Assembly: GCA_035532735.1 (NCBI GenBank) | Contig: DATKQM010000050.1 | Location: 6,750-70,749, forward strand | Reading direction: 5' to 3' | From: Chersky-840 sp035532735 | GTDB lineage: Bacteria; Actinomycetota; Acidimicrobiia; Acidimicrobiales; UBA8190 | DNA length: 64,000 bases | Shown: positions 32,982 through 41,640 of the stretch, piece after piece | Numbering within the stretch: position 1 is the stretch's first letter | Layout: every line of letters starts with the position of its first letter | Made by a program: the position numbers and the translations under genes | The notes under the pieces: model-generated | What the model saw: only the letters and a program-made list of their open reading frames with translations | The model's database searches: none | What the model was told of the DNA's origin: nothing

Positions 32982-34292
32982 GGCCGGCGTGATCGGTAAC
33001 TGCTGGTCGCAGGTTGGGGCTGTGGGCTTGGCGGCGAACCTGTCGCCCAACCAGCTGACAACTTCCGGTGCGATGGTCGACGAGAGTTGGATATGCCCGA
33101 CGTCGGTGAGCCACAGCGATGTGAGGTCGGACCCGGCCGCACAGGCGCGCTGAATGTAGAGGGCCGTCGTGTTCGGTAGTACCACCTGGTCGGTGAGGCT
33201 CTCGGCCACCATCAGGGGCTGCGACGACGCCAGTACGGGTGCTGTTTGATCCTGGGCGATCGTCCTCCAGCGGGAGTTGCTGACCGGGTTCCCGTTGAAG
33301 AAGCGCTGCTTGACGGCGTTGCGGATAAGGCCTTCGGCAGCCGCCGACGTGATGCACTTCTGCGCGATCCGCCGGTAGTTGCTGTACCCCACGCTGGTGA
33401 GAACCGACCGAATGGGAAGGCCCCGGTAGGTGGCGGGCCACGAGGTGAGTACCTCGGGTCCGATGACCCAGGCGAGCGCCGCGTTGTAGGTCTCGTTCAA
33501 AAGAGGGATGAGCTCCGCGGCGGGCGCCGAGGCCACCGTCGCCACCAGGTGCAATTCGGGTGTGTAGGAGTGGGCGCGCGCCGCGGTGAACAGCGCCGAG
33601 TTGCCACCTTGGGAGTGTCCCCACACCGCGAAGGAGGCTCCGGCGTGGGCGGTGGGGATGTACTTGAGCGCCCGCACGCTGTTGAGCACGTCGTTCGCTT
33701 CGTCGTCGCCCACGAGGTACCCCGAGGTTCCCGGTGTGCCTAGGCCGGCGTAGTCGGTAGCCGTCACCACCCATCCGCGTGCCAGCATCGAGGACACCCA
33801 CGAGATGCCCCCCACGGGATGAGCGCTCCGCGAGGGCGCGCACTGGGACCCGAGGCCGACGGTGCCGTGGGCCCACGCCACAACGGGCCGAGGGGTTCCT
33901 GCTGCGTTGTCGTTGGGAATGAAGACCATGGCCGAACTGAAGGTCCTGGACCCGTCGGAGCGCTGGGTCCGGTAGATGATCCGCAGCGCCGTCCCGTTGT
34001 CCACAGGGACACCGAGTGGCTGGCTCCGGACGATCTGACCGAGGGGTCCCGAGGTGTGCAGTCCCGAGGTGTCGTAGAAGGGTGCGAGGGCGTTCTGACG
34101 CAGCGTCGTCTTCACGCCGGTGTCCACCACGATCCCGACCACGAGCCCTACGACGACCACGACGGCGATCAACAAAATGCGGATGTGGCGGTGGCGGGAG
34201 AAGAAGCGAGCTCGCCGCGGCGGCGGCTCCGTGGCCTTCTCAGCCGTCTTGCCCTTGCCGTTTCTCGTCCCGTTCTCGCTGCCGTTCATCAT
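32973..34292 (-). CDS. Membrane-anchored secretory-lipase-like alpha/beta hydrolase
   Basis: A 439-residue hydrolase of the secretory lipase (LIP) family. A basic N terminus and one helix (ILLIAVVVVVGLVVGIVV) anchor or export it. The nucleophile serine is in VWGHSQGGNSALF; an oxyanion segment is VVAWAHGTVGLG; the Asp and His are expected in ESLTDQVVLPNTT and DVGHIQL. It would cleave ester bonds of lipids outside the membrane. Two adjacent ATGs (34292 and 34289) are possible starts. It follows the amidase gene on the same strand with a gap of about 70 bp. Confidence 0.85.
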   Translation of the reverse strand: MMNGSENGTRNGKGKTAEKATEPPPRRARFFSRHRHIRILLIAVVVVVGLVVGIVVDTGVKTTLRQNALAPFYDTSGLHTSGPLGQIVRSQPLGVPVDNGTALRIIYRTQRSDGSRTFSSAMVFIPNDNAAGTPRPVVAWAHGTVGLGSQCAPSRSAHPVGGISWVSSMLARGWVVTATDYAGLGTPGTSGYLVGDDEANDVLNSVRALKYIPTAHAGASFAVWGHSQGGNSALFTAARAHSYTPELHLVATVASAPAAELIPLLNETYNAALAWVIGPEVLTSWPATYRGLPIRSVLTSVGYSNYRRIAQKCITSAAAEGLIRNAVKQRFFNGNPVSNSRWRTIAQDQTAPVLASSQPLMVAESLTDQVVLPNTTALYIQRACAAGSDLTSLWLTDVGHIQLSSTIAPEVVSWLGDRFAAKPTAPTCDQQLPITPAAS

Positions 34293-34361
34293 CGATGTGT
34301 CACCAAGCCCTGAGGCAGAACCTGCAAGGGTTGGTTGAGGACGCCCTACCGGCACGCATCA

Positions 34362-35783
34362 TCACAAGGGTGCTCCCGGGGCCACCAGGGGCCAGGGCCT
34401 CTCTCGTTCGGCGATGAGGGCCAGATCGAGGAGGAGTTCCTCCTCGTAATGTCGGCCGATGACCTGCATTCCCACCGGTAGGTCCTGGAACGTGCCCACC
34501 GGAATCGATACGGCGGGGTTCCCCGAGAAGTTCGCCGGGAAGGTGAGATTGCCCTGGTTAGCACCGACCCGCATGATGTCGCCGAATTGCTCCATGAGGT
34601 CGACGTCGCCGACCTTGGTGGGCATGGGCCCTTCGGCCCCGAAGGCGACATCGGGGTTGGTCGAGCAGAAGATGAAGTCGACCTGGTCGAGGATGTTTGC
34701 CATCACCTCGTGGGCGCCCACACGGAACCGCTCGGCCGTGGCCGCCATGGTCAGGTCATAGGTGTGCCGGGCGATATTGAGGCCCAGCATGATCTCCGGG
34801 GTGAGGTCGGGCTCACAGTTCGGGTATTTGTCTCCGAGGTCGGCGGCCAGTGTCACGAGGTTGGACATCGCCCATTCGAACAGCGCAGGTGGAAAGTTGA
34901 CCGCCACGTCGACGCGTGCCAGTCCGGCGTCGGCGATGAGCGACTCGGCACCGGCCATCACAAGGGCGCTCACTTCGGGATGCACCACTGCCACACCGAG
35001 ATCGACAGCGATCACGGCCCGCTTGCCGCGCAGCTCCTGGCGGTGGCCCCCGAGCCCGGCCTCCCACCCCACGACGCGGGGAAGGCTATGGGTGTCATGG
35101 GGGTCATATCCGTTGCACACGTCGTACCAGCGCGCCGTATCGCGCACCGACCTGGTGATGCACCCGACAGTGACGGTGTGGGGGATCTGGTGGACGAACG
35201 GCCCCTTCGGGATCCGCCCATAGTTCGACTTCAGTCCAAACATGCCCGTAAAGGAGGCCGGGATCCGAATGGACCCGCCGCCGTCCCCACCCGATGCGAT
35301 GGGGAGGAGACCGCCCGCCACCGCGGCGGCGGTTCCCCCCGACGACCCACCTGGGGTCCGCTCGAGATTCCAGGGGTTGCGTGTCGCGCCGTGTAGCCGC
35401 GTCGACGTGACGTTGATGCCGCCGAATTCGCTGGCGGTGGTTTGCGCGGCCAGGACCGCGCCCGCCTCCCGGAGTCGGTGTACCTGGGTGGAGGTGTAGG
35501 TCGCCACCCGATCGGCGTACACGAGCGACGCCTCGGTGAGGGGCCAACCCTCGACCGACTCGAGTTCTTTGATGCCGACGGGAACCCCCCCGAAGGGAAG
35601 CGTCAGATCGGCGCGCTGCGCGGCATGCCGTGCCGCGTCGGAATCGACGTGACTGCACGCGTTGAGCGACGAGCCCTCGATGGCGGTGAGCGACAGCTCC
35701 AGGGCCTCTGGCGGGGTGATCTCGCCCTTGCGGTAGGCGTCGACGAGCGAGCACGCGTCCCCGGTCCAGGCTTGGTCGGTCAT
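34362..35783 (-). CDS. Amidase (amidase-signature family)
   Basis: A 473-residue hydrolase of the amidase-signature family. The Ser-cisSer-Lys triad is visible: K72 in GIKE, S147 in RTPGGSSGGTAAAVA and S171 in GGDGGGSIRIPA. The rest follows GatA-like folds. Such enzymes hydrolyse small amides, nylon oligomers or fatty amides, and no GatB/C is nearby, so it is not the tRNA amidotransferase. The substrate is unknown. The start MTDQAWTGDAC has no competing upstream start of quality. Confidence 0.9.
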   Translation of the reverse strand: MTDQAWTGDACSLVDAYRKGEITPPEALELSLTAIEGSSLNACSHVDSDAARHAAQRADLTLPFGGVPVGIKELESVEGWPLTEASLVYADRVATYTSTQVHRLREAGAVLAAQTTASEFGGINVTSTRLHGATRNPWNLERTPGGSSGGTAAAVAGGLLPIASGGDGGGSIRIPASFTGMFGLKSNYGRIPKGPFVHQIPHTVTVGCITRSVRDTARWYDVCNGYDPHDTHSLPRVVGWEAGLGGHRQELRGKRAVIAVDLGVAVVHPEVSALVMAGAESLIADAGLARVDVAVNFPPALFEWAMSNLVTLAADLGDKYPNCEPDLTPEIMLGLNIARHTYDLTMAATAERFRVGAHEVMANILDQVDFIFCSTNPDVAFGAEGPMPTKVGDVDLMEQFGDIMRVGANQGNLTFPANFSGNPAVSIPVGTFQDLPVGMQVIGRHYEEELLLDLALIAERERPWPLVAPGAPL

Positions 35784-35927
35784 AGATGGAGGCTAGTCCC
35801 GGGGGCCGGAACGACGACCTCGAGACGGAGCAGCCACCGACGCCGACCTGGGCGTGGTGGAGCAGGCCCGCCCGGTCCCACACCGGGCCGGCGGGGGGTG
35901 TCGGCTTTGCGCTTGTAAGGTTCGATC

Positions 35928-36647
35928 GTGCTTCCCGGCTTCTATGACGTGATCCACCGCCGGCGCGATGTCAGAGCCGAGTTCAGCGGGGAGCCGGTTG
36001 ACGAGGAAGTCCTCGTCCGGGTCCTCGACGCCGCTCACAGTGCACCGAGCGTGGGTCTGTCACAGCCCTGGGACTTCATCTTGGTCTCAGACGAATCGGT
36101 GCGCCGGGCCTTTTGGAGTCACGTCCAGGAGGAGCGCCGCGAATTCGCCGCCTCACTGGAGGGAGAACGCGCCGAGCGCTTCGCCGGAATCAAGATCGAC
36201 GGCATTCTCGAGGCCAGCCTGTCGGTGGTGGTCACCTACGACCCCGCCCGCGGAGCGCCCGGTGTGCTCGGGCGCCATGCCATCGCGGATGCAGGTCTCT
36301 ACTCGGTGTGCCTCGCTATCGAGAACATGTGGTTGGCCTGCACGGCTGAAGGCTGGGGGATGGGCTGGGTTTCGTTCTACCGTGAGTCGTTCCTTCGCGG
36401 GCTGCTCGGTATCCCTGACCCGATCCGCCCGGTGGCGTGGCTATGCGTCGGACCGGTAGGCACGCTGCAGGAGACGCCGGACCTCGAGCGAGCCGGTTGG
36501 CGAACCCGTCTTCCCCTCGAGGCCTCGCTGCACCTCGATCACTGGGATCGTCGTGACCCCGAGGTGATCGCCACCGCGGCGGGTAGCCGGGCCGTGACTC
36601 AAGCGGTGGTCACCGGTGCCCCTGCATCTGAAAGGACCGATCGATGA
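35928..36647 (+). CDS. bluB: 5,6-Dimethylbenzimidazole synthase (BluB)
   Basis: A 239-residue flavin-destroying nitroreductase-fold enzyme that turns reduced FMN into the lower ligand of vitamin B12. BluB signatures are RRRDVRAEFSGEPVDEEVL, AAHSAPSVGLSQPWDFILV, YSVCLAIENMWLACTAEGWG and GWVSFYRESFL. The start is GTG at 35928. No other cobalamin gene is adjacent; instead its stop overlaps the ATG of the polyphosphate glucokinase gene. The last 25 residues are a low-complexity tail. Confidence 0.9.
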   Translation: MLPGFYDVIHRRRDVRAEFSGEPVDEEVLVRVLDAAHSAPSVGLSQPWDFILVSDESVRRAFWSHVQEERREFAASLEGERAERFAGIKIDGILEASLSVVVTYDPARGAPGVLGRHAIADAGLYSVCLAIENMWLACTAEGWGMGWVSFYRESFLRGLLGIPDPIRPVAWLCVGPVGTLQETPDLERAGWRTRLPLEASLHLDHWDRRDPEVIATAAGSRAVTQAVVTGAPASERTDR

Positions 36648-37585
36648 GCGATTCCGACGCCGGTTCGGGCACCCCGACAGCCGGCACCCCGACAGCCGGC
36701 ACCCCGGCTTCGGCGACACCGGCTCCCGGCACGCCGTCCCCCAAGCGAGCCGCAGGGCGAGCCACCACGCCCCGAGTGCCGACCGCCGCACCAGCTCCGG
36801 TCGCGACGGCACCTGCCGAGCCCGGCCACACCCCGAAGGCACCGTTCACCCTGGCCATCGACATCGGTGGCACGGGGCTCAAGGCATCGGTGCTCGACGC
36901 CACCGGCGCCATGGTGGCCGACCGGGTGGCGGTGAAGACAACCTATCCCTGCCCCCCGTCGAAGATGGTCGACGACCTCGCTGCTCTGGTGGCACCACTC
37001 CCACCGGCCGATCGGGTGTCGGCCGGGTTCCCCGGGATGGTTCGCAACGGGATCGTGCTCTCGGCACCGCACTTCGTGACTGAGCACGGCCCGGGTACCA
37101 CCATCAACGCCAAGCTCGTCAAGGAGTGGGCCGCGTTCGATCTTGCTGGTGCCCTCGCGAAGCGACTGGGCAAGCCCACCCGGGTGGCCAACGATGCCGA
37201 TATCCAAGGAGCGGCGGTGGTCGTGGGGAAAGGGCTCGAGCTCGTCATCACACTCGGCACCGGGGTGGGGACGGCGTTTTTCTATGACGGTCGACTCCTG
37301 CCTCACCTGGAGTTCGCGCACCATCCTTTCTTGAAAGGCGACAGCTACAACGAGCAGCTCGGTGACGCCGCTCGTAAGGACGTCGGCACTCAGCGGTGGA
37401 ACAAGCGGGTGCGCAAAGCGGTGGCGACCATGCGGGCGCTCTCGTTCTTCGACCACTGCTATATCGGGGGCGGGAACGCCAAGAAGATCCACGGCGGCCT
37501 CGGCGCCGATGTCTCGATGGTCGACAACACCGCTGGCATCCTGGGAGGGATCAGGCTGTGGGACGAGTCACACATCGGCGTGTAG
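36644..37585 (+). CDS. ppgK: Polyphosphate glucokinase with Pro/Thr-rich N-terminal extension
   Basis: A 313-residue ROK-family kinase that phosphorylates glucose using polyphosphate or ATP. The phosphate-binding motif LAIDIGGTGLKAS lies at about 70-82; RVANDADIQGAAVV and LELVITLGTGVGTAFF are typical PpgK motifs, and HHPFLKGDSYNEQLGDAA is the PpgK-specific stretch. The first 64 residues are an added Ala/Pro/Thr-rich segment whose start (GTPTAGTPTAGTP) comes from 15-bp DNA repeats. The ATG overlaps the bluB stop. Confidence 0.93.
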   Translation: MSDSDAGSGTPTAGTPTAGTPASATPAPGTPSPKRAAGRATTPRVPTAAPAPVATAPAEPGHTPKAPFTLAIDIGGTGLKASVLDATGAMVADRVAVKTTYPCPPSKMVDDLAALVAPLPPADRVSAGFPGMVRNGIVLSAPHFVTEHGPGTTINAKLVKEWAAFDLAGALAKRLGKPTRVANDADIQGAAVVVGKGLELVITLGTGVGTAFFYDGRLLPHLEFAHHPFLKGDSYNEQLGDAARKDVGTQRWNKRVRKAVATMRALSFFDHCYIGGGNAKKIHGGLGADVSMVDNTAGILGGIRLWDESHIGV

Positions 37586-37634
37586 CACGCCCAGCGTTTT
37601 GGTCGGCGATGCCCGACGACGGAGGAGGCGCGCT

Positions 37635-37946
37635 GTGACCGAGATGCCGGGCCCGGTGTCCGAGCACGGAGAGATGGACCACGTCCTTCGCCGCCGGAGG
37701 CGGCGGGCCATCCGGGGCCTGCTGATCTTGGCCCTGATCGTCCTGGTGTTCGCCTTCGTCATCCAGAATTCGCAGCTCGTCACCGTGCATTTCTGGTTCT
37801 TCACCCACAAAGCCCGTCTGATCTGGGTCGTGCTCAGTTGCTTGGTGGGCGGCATCGTGTTCGGCTACATCTTGGGCGTGCCCGAGCGCAGGAAGATGCG
37901 GCGGCGCCGCAAGGCCGAGAAGGCGGTGCGGCGAGAGGCCCGGTAG
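37635..37946 (+). CDS. Small LapA-family (DUF1049) membrane protein
   Basis: A 103-residue protein with an Arg-rich N terminus (RRRRRRAIRG), two membrane helices (LLILALIVLVFAFVIQNSQ and LIWVVLSCLVGGIVFGYILG) and a basic tail with RRKMRRRRKAEK. The first helix with NSQLVTVHFWFF is the LapA signature. The start is GTG at 37635 with GGAGGAGG eight bases before it. LapA/LapB act in LPS assembly in proteobacteria; in actinobacteria the role is unknown. Confidence 0.8.
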   Translation: MTEMPGPVSEHGEMDHVLRRRRRRAIRGLLILALIVLVFAFVIQNSQLVTVHFWFFTHKARLIWVVLSCLVGGIVFGYILGVPERRKMRRRRKAEKAVRREAR

Positions 37947-37984
37947 TCGAGAAGGTCGAACCCCGCTTGGTAGGTTGCGGCCCC

Positions 37985-38932
37985 ATGCGGGCCGTGACCA
38001 TCGTCGACGGAGACCTCCGGTTCCTGGAGCATCCCGACCCCGTGCCCGGCGACACGGAACTGGTCGTGGCCGTCCACGCCGCGGGCGTCAACAACGCGGA
38101 CCTCATGCAGCGCCTGGGGTTCTATCCGGCGCCTCCGGGATCACCGCCGGACATCCCCGGCATGGAGCTCGCCGGCGAGGTCGTCGCCACGGGTCGACGG
38201 ACGACTCGTTTCTCGATCGGCGATCGCGTCATGGCCGTGGTGGGTGGAGGTGCGCAGGCTGAGCTCGCCGTCGTTGACGAACGCGCTGCCATGGCGGTGC
38301 CGACGCATCTGAGCTGGCCGGAGGCCGGCGGATTTCCCGAGGCGTTCTCCACCGCTTACGACGCGCTCTTCACTCAGTGCGGCCTATCGATCGGCGAGCG
38401 GGTGCTCGTCACCGGCGCCGCGGGCGGGGTCGGGAACGCGGGGGTACAATTGGCGGCCGCGACAGGCGCACGATGCGTTGCTTCGGTCCGTCACGCCCAG
38501 CTCCGTGACTCGGTGGCCACCCTCGGGGCTGTTGCCGTCGACCCCGACCAGGCGTTCGGGCTCGGGCCCTTCGACGTGGTCCTCGAACTCATCGGGGCCG
38601 CGAGCATCCCGGGAGTGCTCGGAGCCATGGCCGTCACCGGCCGCATCGCGGTCATCGGTGTCGGCGGGGGGTCACGAGCCGAGATCGACTTGCTCACCGT
38701 TATGCAGCGCCGGCTTCGCATCAGTGGATCGACGCTGCGAGCTAGGACGCCGGTCGACAAGGCCTTCGTGGCGGGCGCCGTGGAACGCCACGTCGTGCCG
38801 CTTCTCGAAGCACGGCGGGTGCGCGTGCTGCTGGAAGCGACCTTCCCCATGGACCAGGCCGGCGAAGCGTACGAGCGCTTCGCTCAGGGCGGGAAGCTGG
38901 GCAAGATCGTTCTTGTGCCGCCTCGGCCGTAA
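37985..38932 (+). CDS. Quinone oxidoreductase-like MDR protein
   Basis: A 315-residue medium-chain dehydrogenase/reductase without zinc ligands. The N-terminal GroES-like domain has NNADLMQRLGFYP and PGMELAGEVVATG; the NADPH domain has RVLVTGAAGGVGNAGVQLA. Members reduce quinones or enoyl groups. The ATG at 37985 is chosen because it begins MRAVTIV at the first strand. It follows the LapA gene by 38 bp and is convergent with the crotonase gene. Confidence 0.87.
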   Translation: MRAVTIVDGDLRFLEHPDPVPGDTELVVAVHAAGVNNADLMQRLGFYPAPPGSPPDIPGMELAGEVVATGRRTTRFSIGDRVMAVVGGGAQAELAVVDERAAMAVPTHLSWPEAGGFPEAFSTAYDALFTQCGLSIGERVLVTGAAGGVGNAGVQLAAATGARCVASVRHAQLRDSVATLGAVAVDPDQAFGLGPFDVVLELIGAASIPGVLGAMAVTGRIAVIGVGGGSRAEIDLLTVMQRRLRISGSTLRARTPVDKAFVAGAVERHVVPLLEARRVRVLLEATFPMDQAGEAYERFAQGGKLGKIVLVPPRP

Positions 38933-38957
38933 TTCGACGCCATCGCTGGCACGTCAC

Positions 38958-38973
38958 ACGCCGGGGCCGGCGT
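38958..38973. terminator. Perfect 16-bp palindrome between convergent genes, candidate terminator
   Basis: ACGCCGG, GG, CCGGCGT form a GC-rich hairpin at the meeting point of the quinone oxidoreductase (stop at 38932) and the crotonase (stop at 38975). No T run follows. A regulatory palindrome is less likely at this place. Confidence 0.4.
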
Positions 38974-38974
38974 C

Positions 38975-39796
38975 TCAGACCTGGGAGCGACCCCGGTCGA
39001 CCACGCCGCGTCGTCGTCGCTCGATCTCGTCAGGGTCGACGCCGCCGCGTTGGAACTTCGCCGCGGAGCGGGCTTCGACGTCCCAAGCCTCTCCGCCGGG
39101 CACCCGACTCGCTTGTTCATAGGTGCCGAGGATGGCTCGCACGGCGCGTTGGTCGCTCGTCACGATGTCGGCGGCCAGGCGTCGCGCCGTGGGAAGGAGC
39201 TCTTCATGAGCCACCACGTGGTTGACGAGGCCCCATTCGAGCGCGGTCGAGGCGCTGATGAAATTCCCGGTGGCACTCATCTCCCGGGCGCGCCGCATCC
39301 CCACCGCCTGGGGAAGCAGGACGGTCAGTCCCCACAGGGGGTGGACACCCACCCGGGCGTGGGTGTCGGCGAAACGCGCCCGCTCCGACGCGACGAGGAA
39401 GTCACACTGCAGCGCCAGCTCGAGGCCACCTGTCACGGTCGCGCCGTTGACGGCCCCGATGATCGGCTTCGACGTGGGAAGCGTCGACCCCCGGCCACGA
39501 CGTGAGGGAGCGCCGGCCCGATCACCTTGGTTGTCTTCGCGCTCACCGCCGTCGCCAGGAGCTCGCTTGAGAGGGCCGCCGTCACGGCCGAGCTCTTTGA
39601 GATCGAGCCCCGCACAGAAGGCAGGATCGGCCCCGGTGAGGATGAGCACGTCGACGTCGTCGCGTCCGTCGGCTTCTGCCACTCGCTCCGACAGCACGCG
39701 GATGAGGTCGGTCGACAAGGCATTGCGGGCGCCGGGCCGGTTGAGCGTGACCGTGGCCACGCGGTCGACGACTTCGAGAAGGGCGACGTCGGGCAC
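38975..39796 (-). CDS. Enoyl-CoA hydratase/isomerase family protein with a loop insertion
   Basis: A crotonase-fold protein of about 273 residues. Conserved parts are TVTLNRPGARNALS, AFCAGLDLKELGRDGG (first oxyanion-hole strand) and VNGATVTGGLELALQCDF (second). Between the oxyanion strands lies an Arg/Gly-rich insertion of about 25 residues (around KRAPGDGGEREDNQ). In-frame starts are few: GTG at 39796 is chosen because it precedes the first strand directly. It follows the thiolase gene on the same strand by about 60 bp, so it likely acts in the same acyl-CoA pathway. Confidence 0.82.
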   Translation of the reverse strand: MPDVALLEVVDRVATVTLNRPGARNALSTDLIRVLSERVAEADGRDDVDVLILTGADPAFCAGLDLKELGRDGGPLKRAPGDGGEREDNQGDRAGAPSRRGRGSTLPTSKPIIGAVNGATVTGGLELALQCDFLVASERARFADTHARVGVHPLWGLTVLLPQAVGMRRAREMSATGNFISASTALEWGLVNHVVAHEELLPTARRLAADIVTSDQRAVRAILGTYEQASRVPGGEAWDVEARSAAKFQRGGVDPDEIERRRRGVVDRGRSQV

Positions 39797-39858
39797 AGAA
39801 TCGGTGACGGGCCGAGGTGGAGTGGCTTGGTGAGGTGGGGTCGGTGGAGTCGGGTCGG

Positions 39859-41061
39859 TTAGGTGGTGACGATGACGCTCGACCCGTGACCGAAGAGCCC
39901 TTGGTTGGCGGTCACGCCGACCCGGGCCCCCTCGACCTGGCGACCGGTGGCCTGACCCCGCAGTTGCCACACGAGCTCGCACACCTGGGCGATGGCTTGT
40001 GCGGGGATCGCTTCGCCGAAGCTCGACAGGCCACCACTGGGGTTCACCGGGATCCGACCACCCAGGGCGGTGTCACCATCGCGGAGCAGGCGTTCGGCTT
40101 CACCTTCTTTGCACAGCCCCACGTCTTCGTACCAGTCGAGCTCCAGGGCTGTCGACAGGTCGTAGACCTCGGCCACGTCAATGTCCTCGGGGCCGATACC
40201 CGCCTCCTCGTAGGCGGCGAAGGCGATGGAACGGCGAAAGGCGGGACCGTCGAAGGCACCCACCGCGACGGCGGAGTCGGTGGCGAAGTTGGGCATCTCG
40301 ATGACGGTTTGGGGGAAGCGGGGGGTGACGGTCGACACGGCGGGGATCGACACCGGTGTGGTCCCGGCACCGTGGCGACGGGCGAAGTCCATGCTCGACA
40401 GGACGAGGGCGGCGCCCCCGTCGGAGGTGGCGCAGATCTCCATCAGGCGCAGGGGGTCGGCCACCATCGGCGACGCCAACACCTCGTCGACGGTCACCTC
40501 CTTCTGGTACCGGGCGTTGGGGTTGGCCGCCCCGGCCCGAGCGTTCTTCACCTTCACCGCCGCGAAGTCGTTCTCGGTGGCGCCGAAGAGCTCCATACGC
40601 CGACGCGCGTAGAGCGCGAAGTAAGTGGGATTGGTGGCACCGAGGAGATGGAAGCGCAGCCAGTCGGGGTCGTCACGCCGTTCGCCGCCGACGGGAGCGA
40701 AGAACCCCTTGGGTGTGGTGTCCGCTCCGACGACGAGGGCCACGTCGCACAGGCCGGCCAGGATCTGGGCCCGGGCCGCCGCGATGGCAGTGGCTCCCGA
40801 CGCGCAGGCCGCATAGGCGCTCGACACGCGCGCTCCGGACCACCCCAGGGCCTGGGCGAAGGTGGCTCCCGAGATGAAGCCGGGGTAGCCGTTGCGAATG
40901 GTGTCGGCCCCGGAGACGAATTGGATGTCTGTCCACGACACCCCGGCGTCGTCAAGAGCGTGGCGCGCCGCGGCGAGGCCGTACTCGACGAAGTTCCTTC
41001 CCCATTTTCCCCAGGGATGCATGCCCACCCCGAGGACGGCAACACTGCGGTCGTCAGGCAC
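39859..41061 (-). CDS. Thiolase-like lipid-transfer protein (SCP-x/Ltp type)
   Basis: A 400-residue thiolase-superfamily enzyme. The reactive Cys is C86 in SSAYAACASGATAIA; NPSGGLSSFGEAIPAQAIAQ and the C-terminal GHGSSVIVT follow the family. It is of the SCP-x/Ltp kind that works with a DUF35 partner, as in steroid side-chain retro-aldol enzymes or unconventional thiolases of actinobacteria. The GTG start overlaps the DUF35 stop by eight bases (GTGCCTGA). The conserved His of the second thiolase motif appears replaced near SGGLSSFGEAI, so aldolase rather than thiolase action is possible. Confidence 0.85.
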   Translation of the reverse strand: MPDDRSVAVLGVGMHPWGKWGRNFVEYGLAAARHALDDAGVSWTDIQFVSGADTIRNGYPGFISGATFAQALGWSGARVSSAYAACASGATAIAAARAQILAGLCDVALVVGADTTPKGFFAPVGGERRDDPDWLRFHLLGATNPTYFALYARRRMELFGATENDFAAVKVKNARAGAANPNARYQKEVTVDEVLASPMVADPLRLMEICATSDGGAALVLSSMDFARRHGAGTTPVSIPAVSTVTPRFPQTVIEMPNFATDSAVAVGAFDGPAFRRSIAFAAYEEAGIGPEDIDVAEVYDLSTALELDWYEDVGLCKEGEAERLLRDGDTALGGRIPVNPSGGLSSFGEAIPAQAIAQVCELVWQLRGQATGRQVEGARVGVTANQGLFGHGSSVIVTT

Positions 41062-41515
41062 CCGAGCCCCCCGATCCGGCCGTCACCGGCCGCCATTTCC
41101 ATACCAGGTATTCGTTGTCGTCGTCCTCGTAGAGCACGTCCACGACGAGCTCGACTTCTGTGCCCACGGTGAGGTCGTCGACGGTGATCTCCCGAACGAC
41201 CTGGCCCATCACCACCATCTTCTCCTCGACGAGCTCCACCGCCGCGATGCAGAAGGGTACATACGGGTCTGCCGCCACATACGGTGCCGGGGGGGTGTAG
41301 CGGGCGTCGGTATAGGACCACACCCTGCCCCTTCGACTCAGTGCCACCTCGTCGAACTCTGTGCCGTCGCACCGGGGATTACGGCAAAAGAAGGTCTCCC
41401 GTGGAAAGGCGTAGGTGCCACACGTCCGGCATCGGCTCCCGAGCAGCGCCGGGCCTTCTCCGTCGGTGGTGAACCATCCCTCCACGGCGGGGACGCGGGT
41501 CTTGGTGGGGGCCAT
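41054..41515 (-). CDS. Zn-ribbon/OB-fold DUF35 partner protein
   Basis: A 153-residue protein with an N-terminal rubredoxin-like zinc ribbon (CRTCGTYAFPRETFFC and a second CxxxxC pair) and a C-terminal OB fold (GRVWSYTDARYTPPAPYV, MVVMGQVV). DUF35 proteins pair with Ltp-type thiolases and present the acyl-CoA substrate. Its stop overlaps the thiolase start, which supports a complex. It starts the operon that runs into thiolase and crotonase, divergent from the PhzF gene. Confidence 0.88.
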   Translation of the reverse strand: MAPTKTRVPAVEGWFTTDGEGPALLGSRCRTCGTYAFPRETFFCRNPRCDGTEFDEVALSRRGRVWSYTDARYTPPAPYVAADPYVPFCIAAVELVEEKMVVMGQVVREITVDDLTVGTEVELVVDVLYEDDDNEYLVWKWRPVTAGSGGSGA

Positions 41516-41640
41516 CGACGCAGTCTAACGCTCCGTCAGATCTGGTCCCGGGGCCACCGTCACGGCCTGTCCGGGCGACGCCGTAAATTTGCTCGTTCCG
41601 CACGCGCATTACCCAGACGCGCAGGAGATTGTGACCCACC

